In this document: piece by piece, positions 1 to 6,251 of the stretch
Position numbering within the stretch: the first letter of the stretch is position 1
How the letters are laid out: every line of letters begins with the position of its first letter
NCBI GenBank assembly: GCA_002482845.1
Contig: DLGT01000071.1
Span: 1-11,260, forward strand
Source: Saprospiraceae bacterium UBA7687
GTDB lineage: Bacteria > Bacteroidota > Bacteroidia > Chitinophagales > Saprospiraceae
DNA length: 11,260 nt
Direction of reading: 5' to 3'
Translations under genes and position numbers: made by a program
Notes under the pieces: generated by a model
Told to the model about the DNA's origin: nothing
Seen by the model: only the letters and a program-made list of their open reading frames with translations
Databases searched by the model: none

Positions 1-2
1 AG

Positions 3-1262
3 GAAGGTAAGGAATTAGCAAGTGCAAGTTCTGAGAGTACTCAATTAAGGACAACTGTTACACCTACAGTAGAAAATGGGACATTGAAGTTTAATACTCT
101 AGAAGATGTTTTTGCATATATGGAAGAGTTGTCCACACAGATAAAACAACTTTCAGAGTTAGGCGATGAGACTAGTGATTTAGCCCATCCTGCTGTAACT
201 ATCTCGGATCAGATGGCTAGTACATTAGGATTTTCTTCCATTTACAAGCTAAACCCTAAAGATAGCGATGGTAGTTTGATCAATCCTATATTTCCGATTG
301 ATGAAATGAATATGATACTCAACAATCATTATGAAGTAATCGTTGGTAATGAAATCTATGTACACAAAAACGCAACTCAACATTTTAAAATACAATCTAA
401 TGATGCCATTAATAGAGCCATATTGAGAAACATACCTCCTGGTGGTGAAATAGAGCTTGTGGATTTAAAGCCAGGAATTCAAATTTTCAATAGTGGTACA
501 AAAGAAATTCAAGCTATGACAAAAGATTGTGATTGTGGCTTATCTTTAGAACTACAAAATGGAGCACCAAATCCTAGTGGTAATAATGCATTTATATTGA
601 GACATGGTTGCATTGGTTTAAACAATGGCCAGACTTGGACAGTTACCTGGACTGAAATCGGAGGTAGCGCTTCTGGAACATTGTCGGGAACTTATAACTC
701 TGTTGCTGGTAATCCAAATGCTATAGTTTTTAATGTACCTAGTTCGGTAAAAGAGATAAAGGTAGAGTTGTGTATTGGTTTGGTATGCAATGGTCAGCCA
801 CTGAAACAATATTGTTTTGATATTTCAAAGTCCATTTCCGATAATTGTTGCAAAAAGTTTCAAACGATAGATGGTGATCCCGTAGTGTTCCAGCCTCAAG
901 GATTTAAGTTAGTCACTCAATATAAAAATGGAACAGCTTGGGAGAGTTATTTTCACACTGGGAAAACATCAATCAGAAGTCTAAATACTGGAGGAAAATT
1001 GATTTCAAAAAAACTTGAAATTTGGGCAAATTCAAAAAACCGAACTGCTCCAGATAATATAGCACCTGGACCGGGAGGTTGTGTAATTATGGAAACAGAG
1101 AATGATTATGATTCATGTAACAATTGCAAAGATGTAGATGTAACTGTTTGGGTGAACGAAACCTTAACACATCACAAAACCGGAGACGTTACGTTTAATT
1201 ATAGAGGAAGCAGGCATGCATCTTTTGGTTCAACTCAAATTACTCCAAACTATTGTAACTAA
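3..1262 (+). CDS. Exported cysteine-rich protein, 5'-truncated by the window edge
   Basis: The reading frame is open from position 3 to the TAA ending at 1262, giving 419 visible residues. The first in-frame start-like codon is a TTG at 84, but the frame runs on upstream without a stop, so the real start lies outside the window. The visible N-terminal part is a low-complexity Ser/Thr stretch followed by a segment reading GTLKFNTLEDVFAYMEEL. A short linker and then a motif of this style are common just after the lipid anchor of Bacteroidota lipoproteins, so this is probably a surface or periplasmic lipoprotein; the anchor itself is not visible. The C-terminal half carries 12 cysteines, including CDC, CC and CNNC groups, which suggests disulfide bonds and so export. 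No T9SS sorting domain is present at the C-terminus (it ends TPNYCN). I do not recognise a catalytic motif or a named family. A hairpin 18 bp after the stop separates it from the next gene. Confidence 0.75.
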   Translation, partial: EGKELASASSESTQLRTTVTPTVENGTLKFNTLEDVFAYMEELSTQIKQLSELGDETSDLAHPAVTISDQMASTLGFSSIYKLNPKDSDGSLINPIFPIDEMNMILNNHYEVIVGNEIYVHKNATQHFKIQSNDAINRAILRNIPPGGEIELVDLKPGIQIFNSGTKEIQAMTKDCDCGLSLELQNGAPNPSGNNAFILRHGCIGLNNGQTWTVTWTEIGGSASGTLSGTYNSVAGNPNAIVFNVPSSVKEIKVELCIGLVCNGQPLKQYCFDISKSISDNCCKKFQTIDGDPVVFQPQGFKLVTQYKNGTAWESYFHTGKTSIRSLNTGGKLISKKLEIWANSKNRTAPDNIAPGPGGCVIMETENDYDSCNNCKDVDVTVWVNETLTHHKTGDVTFNYRGSRHASFGSTQITPNYCN

Positions 1263-1279
1263 TTAATTTTTAATATAAA

Positions 1280-1307
1280 GACAAGGCGAGGTAATATTCG
1301 CCTTGTC
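1280..1307 (+). terminator. Hairpin, probable transcription terminator
   Basis: A perfect 10-bp inverted repeat (GACAAGGCGA at 1280-1289, TCGCCTTGTC at 1298-1307) surrounds an 8-nt loop, 18 bp after the preceding stop codon. It is GC-rich compared with its surroundings. The T-tract expected downstream on the plus strand is missing (CTATAAAG follows). An A/T-rich tract lies on the other side, so on the minus strand it would look somewhat more canonical. A terminator or mRNA 3'-end stabiliser is the most likely role. Confidence 0.65.
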
Positions 1308-1329
1308 CTATAAAGTGTAAATAAATAAT

Positions 1330-2307
1330 ATGAAATATTTAATCCTAACTCTCGCTTTTTTATTAGTGTCTTTGCACATATCAAGTCAATCCTATAGAAT
1401 AGAAATAGACAGTTTACCTTACGATACACTTACAGAATACAAATCGTTAGGTCTGGAAAAAGTTATGGAAACACCTATATATTTTGTATTCGAGCAAGAA
1501 TTTGAATTTGGCTTTGGTTTTCCCTATTTCGATACCATTTTATATTCATTTATTTTTGAGAACTGGTCAATTGGATATATTGAAGGATGCCTAGAGTATC
1601 CGATGTATCTTTTTAGTAAAGAATTTATGCTTCATATTGAAAAAGAAATTGTGCCAAATTTAGATTCAGACTTCAGGTATAAGTCCACCGAGATAGATGG
1701 TAAAAAAGTATTTATTTTTGAGTTTAAAAAGGTAGTGTATGAAGAAGACCCAGATGAACCAAAATTCGCAAGAAATCACTTTTCATTTCAGCATTGGTTT
1801 TGGGAAAATGGAGATCTGGAAATCAGATTTGGTGAGTCATTTATCCTACCAGAATTGTATAAACCAGGCATAGGTATTAAAGAATATTTCAGTGATGATT
1901 TTTATCCTTTTTGGCTTACAATATCAAATTATGACCTGAATGAGAATATTAATATTAGGGGAAATTTAAATGACAATCCTACAATAGAATTTACAGATAC
2001 ATGGTCACAAGATTTTGCTGGTATTACATACATTCCTGAAAAAAATACAGTATGCAGATTTAAGAAATTAACTACAAAAACAAAAGATCAATCTGTTCCT
2101 ATTTCAATTGCAAGTATTGTTTATGATGAAATCAATATTCACCAAGATTGTATTTTTGAGAATTATATCATTTTTGATATGATGGGTAATCAGTTGCTTT
2201 CTGGCAAATCAAACATCATAGATACTCAAATTCTTAATTCAGGTTCATACATCTTGGTCCTAAATCATAAACATGGTACTAAGACTCATAGATTTATAAA
2301 AATGTAA
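1330..2307 (+). CDS. T9SS-sorted secreted protein, copy A of duplicated module
   Basis: The 325-residue protein has a clear signal peptide (residues 1 to about 20: Lys near the start, hydrophobic core, SSQ at the end). A beta-rich secreted domain follows, with FGFPYFDT near residue 62 and FQHWFWENGDLEIRFG at 153-168. These match a layout frequent in Bacteroidota T9SS cargo: a FPFF/FPFY strand near the N-terminus and a later 'FQvWlyENGdiEfRyG' strand. Residues from about 255 to 325 form a type A-like sorting domain with IFDMMGNQLLSG, LNSGSYILVL and a terminal HRFIKM, although the usual PNP motif at its start is missing. The protein is expected to cross the inner membrane by Sec and the outer membrane by T9SS. 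It is paralogous to the product of 3172-4146 (about 40% identity over residues 114-168, less elsewhere). The downstream barrel gene starts only 33 bp later, so the two are probably co-transcribed. The biochemical function is unknown. Confidence 0.85.
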   Translation: MKYLILTLAFLLVSLHISSQSYRIEIDSLPYDTLTEYKSLGLEKVMETPIYFVFEQEFEFGFGFPYFDTILYSFIFENWSIGYIEGCLEYPMYLFSKEFMLHIEKEIVPNLDSDFRYKSTEIDGKKVFIFEFKKVVYEEDPDEPKFARNHFSFQHWFWENGDLEIRFGESFILPELYKPGIGIKEYFSDDFYPFWLTISNYDLNENINIRGNLNDNPTIEFTDTWSQDFAGITYIPEKNTVCRFKKLTTKTKDQSVPISIASIVYDEINIHQDCIFENYIIFDMMGNQLLSGKSNIIDTQILNSGSYILVLNHKHGTKTHRFIKM

Positions 2308-2340
2308 ACGCTTTTACCATATAATAAAACCATCTATAAT

Positions 2341-3075
2341 ATGAAAATTTTAATATTCAGCTTTTTGTTATTCACATTCCCATTTATTTTGATGAGCCAA
2401 AAAGGCTTCCAAATGGGTGTCGGTATCAATTATATCCTAACAAATAACAAGTCACAATTATTGCTAAATGACTATAATGTTAACATATCAAACTTATATG
2501 GCGCATCCTTAAACATAGATTATCGTTTCAATGAACAATTTAAATTAAAGTCTGGCTTGGAATACAAGTCACAAAATCTTGATTTGGAGAACCTAACCAA
2601 TTATAGAGCAGAGTATATCAGTATTCCCTTGATTCTTAACATTACTGTGCTGCAACTGGAGGAGACGGGGCTAAGTTTTAGTCTAGATGCAGGTGGATCG
2701 TTTGATAAGCCTGTTTTCAGTACTATTGATCTTAATAGTAATTCAAGATTAGCTGATTCTGATATTAAAACAATAACAAAATTCCAACTTGATACAGATG
2801 GTTTGCCAACTAAAGTGTTTGAGTTTGATCATCATTTAAGTCTTAGATTAGGCATCAATGCTACATACAATATTGGTAAACGTGGCCAACTCAATTTCTT
2901 TGTACATAAAACGAATAGGGGATTTAATTGGTATTTTCCATTTCGCCTAAATGAACAAATATTTATAAATGGGCAAGAAATATCTAATATTGACCGTAAA
3001 GGTGGCTTTAGGGTATCAAATACAGGTATTCAATTTGGACTTTATTATACTTTTGGCACTTTGACATTTAATTGA
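2341..3075 (+). CDS. PorT/OMP_b-brl_2-type outer-membrane beta-barrel, copy A
   Basis: The 244-residue protein has a signal peptide of about 19-20 residues ending in MSQ, directly followed by KGFQMGVGIN, the typical first strand of PorT-like Bacteroidota barrels. Alternating polar and hydrophobic strands follow, for example NLYGASLNIDYRFN, FKLKSGLEYKSQN and LSLRLGINATYNIGKRG. The C-terminus ends in an aromatic strand (FGLYYTFGTLTFN), as expected for an outer-membrane barrel of roughly eight strands. It lies 33 bp after the secreted-protein gene and is likely in one transcript with it. It is 71% identical, without gaps, to the product of 4407-5141 (174 of 244 by manual count). The main divergence is at residues 128-160. 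The barrel fold is well supported; a role in anchoring or helping the neighbouring secreted protein is inference. Confidence 0.88.
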   Translation: MKILIFSFLLFTFPFILMSQKGFQMGVGINYILTNNKSQLLLNDYNVNISNLYGASLNIDYRFNEQFKLKSGLEYKSQNLDLENLTNYRAEYISIPLILNITVLQLEETGLSFSLDAGGSFDKPVFSTIDLNSNSRLADSDIKTITKFQLDTDGLPTKVFEFDHHLSLRLGINATYNIGKRGQLNFFVHKTNRGFNWYFPFRLNEQIFINGQEISNIDRKGGFRVSNTGIQFGLYYTFGTLTFN

Positions 3076-3124
3076 AAATTGATTGAACATAGGCTTACTA
3101 TTATTAATTATATTCCAATGACTC

Positions 3125-3140
3125 GACAAGACGCTTTGTC
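3125..3140 (+). other. Small hairpin between duplicated modules
   Basis: GACAA (3125-3129) pairs with TTGTC (3136-3140) around a 6-nt loop in the 96-bp gap between the first barrel gene and the second secreted-protein gene. The stem can be extended inward by one G-C pair with a bulged T. No T-tract follows. It resembles the start of the hairpin at 1280-1307 but is much weaker. It could be a weak terminator or chance. Confidence 0.25.
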
Positions 3141-3171
3141 TCAAATTCTATTCACAACATTATAATAAAAT

Positions 3172-4146
3172 ATGAAGAATCTTATCATCTTAATATTATT
3201 GGCTCATTTTTCTAACAATTCTTTGGCTCAGAATTATGACTATCGAATCATCTCTTTTCAAGATGAATACACGGAAATAGATTCATTTCATTCAATCCTT
3301 CTTGAAACTCAAGGTGATCGTGGTTGGATAAAAAAATTTGATCTCAACTTTAATTTCCCCTTCTATGATTCGTTACATAATTATATTTATTGTGGAAGTA
3401 CTTCTGGATGTCTTTTTGAAAATTCACTAAATTACGAAATTGTATTAATGGCCAGTGGATATGATTTTGACATTTTTGGTATTGATCCAAACAACATTGT
3501 TTCTGATGTGAGATATAAACTTACTCAGAAAGATGGTATTAAAGCCTTAGTTCTTCAATACACTAAAGTTAGGCTAATTTCTGATCCATCTGTAGAAGAG
3601 TATGACAGCCATTTAAATTTTCAAGTTTGGTATTTTGAAAATGGATCTATGGAAGTTAGATTTGGTAGTTACAATCTAGAAAACTCTCCAAACTATGTTC
3701 CAGGTGAAGGTTTTTATTTATTTCCAAACAACCATCCACCTATTTATTATGGCCCAGAGATGGGGATCAGAAACTCTTTTAAGGAAGATGTTGGAATTGG
3801 GCTTGATGGACCATATGATGATTATATTGTAGATAATATCGGTGGTTACTTAAAATCGCTGCCTCCAGTTGGTTGGGTGATCAGGTTTGAGCGCTTTATT
3901 AAGTCTTCCACAATTGAAGAAATAGTAAATTTTGAAAATATTTTTCCAAATCCAACTACTGGCAACCTTTATATAGAACCAACTTTCGAGATAGACAATT
4001 TAGAAATCAAGGATATAACTGGAGCTAGACATTTTTTTGTTTACCAAGGAAATAAAGTTAATATCGAACATCTAAATCCTGGTATATATTTTGTAAAATT
4101 AATTTCAAATGAAAAATATATTGTAAAGAAGATTGTCAAGTTATAA
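3172..4146 (+). CDS. T9SS-sorted secreted protein, copy B of duplicated module
   Basis: The 324-residue protein has a signal peptide (residues 1-20, ending SLAQ). Its secreted domain has the same plan as copy A: FNFPFYDSL near residue 60, DVRYKLTQKDG at 112-122 and NFQVWYFENGSMEVRFG at 149-165. The C-terminus (about 255-324) is a textbook type A T9SS sorting domain: IFPNPTTGNLYI at 257-268, LEIKDITGA, LNPGIYFVKL and KKIVKL at the very end. It should be exported by Sec and then T9SS, with the sorting domain removed or replaced by a lipopolysaccharide anchor. Overall similarity to copy A is modest and concentrated in the middle of the secreted domain. Unlike copy A, its barrel partner lies 260 bp downstream behind a probable terminator. 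The molecular role is not known. Confidence 0.88.
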   Translation: MKNLIILILLAHFSNNSLAQNYDYRIISFQDEYTEIDSFHSILLETQGDRGWIKKFDLNFNFPFYDSLHNYIYCGSTSGCLFENSLNYEIVLMASGYDFDIFGIDPNNIVSDVRYKLTQKDGIKALVLQYTKVRLISDPSVEEYDSHLNFQVWYFENGSMEVRFGSYNLENSPNYVPGEGFYLFPNNHPPIYYGPEMGIRNSFKEDVGIGLDGPYDDYIVDNIGGYLKSLPPVGWVIRFERFIKSSTIEEIVNFENIFPNPTTGNLYIEPTFEIDNLEIKDITGARHFFVYQGNKVNIEHLNPGIYFVKLISNEKYIVKKIVKL

Positions 4147-4152
4147 TTATCT

Positions 4153-4203
4153 AAAAAATCGCATTTGGTTCCAAAACTAAGAGTATGCTCTAAATGCTTT
4201 TTT
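4153..4203 (+). terminator. Probable intrinsic terminator after secreted protein B
   Basis: GCATTT (4161-4166) pairs with AAATGC (4192-4197), which is followed directly by TTTTTTG. An A6 run at 4153-4158 could pair with the T6 tail, leaving a TC bulge. Inside the loop, AGAG (4180-4183) and CTCT (4188-4191) form a second small stem around TATG. The T-run right after the stem, close behind the stop codon at 4146, makes this the most canonical terminator in the window, though the outer stem is short and the loop is long. Confidence 0.5.
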
Positions 4204-4236
4204 GTATAAACCAAAACAGATTCAATATGCTCTAAA
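4171..4236 (+). repeat. Short two-part direct repeat in intergenic DNA
   Basis: CCAAAAC followed by TATGCTCTAAA occurs twice: 4171-4177 with 4184-4194, and 4211-4217 with 4226-4236. The gap between the two parts differs by 2 nt. The first copy lies within the probable terminator. This may be a partial duplication of the terminator region or a pair of protein-binding sites; the sequence does not decide. Confidence 0.45.
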
Positions 4237-4406
4237 AGTTAAAATTTAGTTATCAAAGAAGCGTCCTAGCAGCGACCTTCGTTCTAGAAATATATAATTA
4301 TCAAAATACATCTTTTAATAATAAAATGTGTGTTCTCAAGCTTATTTAAAACAAGTGACTAAACTCATTTCTAAAAATTTTAAAAATAAAATAAAACATC
4401 TCAAAC
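4204..4406 (+). other. Intergenic region and leader upstream of barrel B
   Basis: About 200 bp without a credible gene. It includes a small GC-richer island (about 4258-4286, with GCGTCCT and GCGACCT as imperfect repeats) in otherwise AT-rich DNA, and an A-rich leader just before the ATG at 4407. The last 17 bases (4390-4406, AATAAAACATCTCAAAC) resemble the leader of barrel A (2323-2340), so the duplication reached slightly upstream of the barrel gene. No TAnnTTTG promoter was seen, although a promoter is expected here because a terminator precedes it. Confidence 0.4.
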
Positions 4407-5141
4407 ATGAAAAATTTAGTGCTCAGCTTTTTATTATTCACATTGCCATTAGTCTTAATAAGCCAAAAGGGCTTCCAAATAGGTGTCGGTCTCAATCATA
4501 TCTTAACGAATAATGAGTCACAGACATACCTGAATGAAGATAAGGTTAACATATCAAATCTATATGGCGCTTCCTTAAATATAGATTATCGTTTTAATGA
4601 TGAATTTAGATTAAAATCAGGCTTAGAATACAAGACTCAAAATATTGATTTGGAAAATTTGACCAATCAAAAGGCAGAGTATGTCAGTATTCCCTTGATT
4701 CTTAACATTACTGTGCTGCAACTGGAAAAGTCGGGGCTAAGTTTTAGTTTAGATGCAGGTGTATCGTTTGACAAGGCAGTGTTCAGTTCAATGAATTATT
4801 CTAGCATTTCAAAAGATTCAGAATTAAAAAAAGAAACTATCACTTCCTTTAGATTTGATGCAGATGACGTGCAATCAAGGGTTTTTGAGTTTAATGATCA
4901 TATCAGTTTGAGATTAGGCATCAATGCTACCTACAATATAGGTAAACGAGGTCAACTCAATTTTTTTGTGCATAAATCTAATAATGGATTTAATTGGAAT
5001 TTTCCAATTAACGTAAATGAACAAGTATTCATCAATGGGCAAGAAACTTCTAATACTGACCGTAAAGGTAGCTTTAACTTAAAAAATACGGGTATTCAAT
5101 TTGGTGTATATTATACTTTTGGCACTTTGGCTTTTAAATAA
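4407..5141 (+). CDS. PorT/OMP_b-brl_2-type outer-membrane beta-barrel, copy B
   Basis: The 244-residue protein is a close paralogue of the product of 2341-3075. It has a signal peptide ending LISQ, then the strand KGFQIGVGLN, the same run of amphipathic strands (LYGASLNIDYRFND, RLGINATYNIGKRG) and a closing aromatic strand (FGVYYTFGTLAFK). Ungapped identity to copy A is 174 of 244 residues. At DNA level there is an identical 43-nt block (4684-4726 against 2618-2660). Divergence is clustered at residues 128-160, probably a long loop. The ATG at 4407 is chosen because the signal peptide follows directly and it matches the start of copy A. With its own upstream region it may be expressed separately from secreted protein B. 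Location in the outer membrane is well supported; a role as partner of the secreted protein is inferred from synteny only. Confidence 0.88.
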   Translation: MKNLVLSFLLFTLPLVLISQKGFQIGVGLNHILTNNESQTYLNEDKVNISNLYGASLNIDYRFNDEFRLKSGLEYKTQNIDLENLTNQKAEYVSIPLILNITVLQLEKSGLSFSLDAGVSFDKAVFSSMNYSSISKDSELKKETITSFRFDADDVQSRVFEFNDHISLRLGINATYNIGKRGQLNFFVHKSNNGFNWNFPINVNEQVFINGQETSNTDRKGSFNLKNTGIQFGVYYTFGTLAFK

Positions 5142-5230
5142 ACCCAAAACATTCATCTCCTTATTCCGAATAATTTCAATCTTATTTAAAAAATTTATAT
5201 TTCATCAAATCTTAGTAAAACTCATTTACC

Positions 5231-6004
5231 ATGAAACAAATCATTATTACATTTCTTTTTATCTCTTTATTTTTTAATGCTATGCAAGCACAGCGCGGTT
5301 TGCAAATCGGAGTAGGTCTAGGTACTATGATGATGGCATACAATGACGACAGACCACAGTCTGTCTCACCGCTATCTCAGGAACTAAAGTTTGCTACAAT
5401 CACGGGGCATAATGCCTACTACTTTGATTTAAAGCTGGACTATGCTTTTAGTCCGAAGTGGCAGTTGAGGTCGGGTTTACAGTATCGTTTTCGAACTATT
5501 TCATTTCTGGATAATAATAGTTTGAAGAGGAGAACGGATATGATTTCTATACCATTTATGCTAAGATATAGTGAATCAATAAGCGCTAAACATGGGCTGA
5601 GTTTGGGATTAAGCGCAGGAATAACGCTAGATCGATACTTCGAAAATGAATATTTAACTCAATACACTGGCACAAAAGATGATATTGTAGAAAGCTCAAG
5701 AATATTTGATAATTTTTATAATGGTGGGATTCTGTCATTGAATGGTTCGTGGAAATTCGGAATAGATATAGAGAAGGACCTAGGAGATAAAGGTAGAATA
5801 GGCTTGCAGTTTATGTATTCTTATACACATTTGGGCAATGTGGTGGACAGCTATTCTGAAGCTAAACAAAAAGTGTACGATCCATTGGATAACAATGTAC
5901 TTTTATCAGAAAAAACAGAAACCGTCCTGTATGATGGACGTCAATCTGGCTATCAAATAGGGGTTAATTATTATTTCGGAGCAATAAAGTGGAATAAGAA
6001 GTGA
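5231..6004 (+). CDS. PorT/OMP_b-brl_2-type outer-membrane beta-barrel, third member
   Basis: The 257-residue protein has a signal peptide (1 to about 20, ending MQAQ), followed by RGLQIGVGLG, the same kind of first strand as in the two upstream barrels. Beta-strands with turn patterns typical of small outer-membrane barrels follow: YYFDLKLDYAFSPKWQLRSG, GLSLGLSAGITLDRYF, GRIGLQFMYSYTHLG and a closing YQIGVNYYFGAIKW. It is clearly related in architecture to copies A and B but much more diverged, and its loops are longer. It starts 89 bp after barrel B and could be read in the same transcript. No intact T9SS-sorted partner sits next to it, but the remnant of a sorting domain follows at 6078-6251, which may be what is left of one. 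Function is unknown beyond being an outer-membrane protein. Confidence 0.82.
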   Translation: MKQIIITFLFISLFFNAMQAQRGLQIGVGLGTMMMAYNDDRPQSVSPLSQELKFATITGHNAYYFDLKLDYAFSPKWQLRSGLQYRFRTISFLDNNSLKRRTDMISIPFMLRYSESISAKHGLSLGLSAGITLDRYFENEYLTQYTGTKDDIVESSRIFDNFYNGGILSLNGSWKFGIDIEKDLGDKGRIGLQFMYSYTHLGNVVDSYSEAKQKVYDPLDNNVLLSEKTETVLYDGRQSGYQIGVNYYFGAIKWNKK

Positions 6005-6077
6005 GGGTAATGAGTGATGGGCGGAAGTGAGAAAGAGCATATTTTATTATCGGTACACCAAGCGACCAAGATACTAA

Positions 6078-6251
6078 ATCTTCGCCTTACAAGTTTACGA
6101 TCTCAATGGTAACTTGATCTCTACAAAACAAAACATATTAACAGTATCTATGTTAGATTTGCAGACCAATGCAGCTGGATTGTATTTTGTCAGAATTATT
6201 AATCAAAGCACAGGTGATATCTTGGATACAAAAAAATTAGTGAAATTTTAA
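6078..6251 (+). pseudogene. Remnant of a T9SS type A sorting domain
   Basis: From 6087 the plus strand reads LQVYDLNGNLIS, then LDLQTNAAGLYFVRIINQS, and ends KKLVKF before a TAA at 6249-6251. That is the second half of a type A T9SS sorting domain with its normal ending. In this frame a stop lies just upstream (6075-6077) and there is no start codon or signal peptide. Just upstream in another frame (about 6049-6092), HQATKILNLRL looks like a weak echo of the first half of such a domain (PNPxxxxLNL), which suggests a frameshift as well as loss of the rest of the gene. The stop codon overlaps the ATG of the next gene (TAATG). Most likely this is the tail of a deleted secreted-protein gene; a sequencing error in an intact gene is excluded by the short distance to barrel 3. 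Confidence 0.7.

Noticed and set aside
84..86. TTG as the start of the first gene
   Set aside because: The frame continues open to the window's left edge with protein-like sequence and no stop, so the TTG is internal to a truncated gene.
618..809. 63-residue minus-strand reading frame
   Set aside because: It lies entirely within the first plus-strand gene, has no recognisable motif and looks like an antisense shadow.
4328..4513. 61-residue plus-strand reading frame
   Set aside because: It overlaps the start of barrel B in another frame and its sequence is low-complexity; the barrel start is firmly supported by its paralogue.
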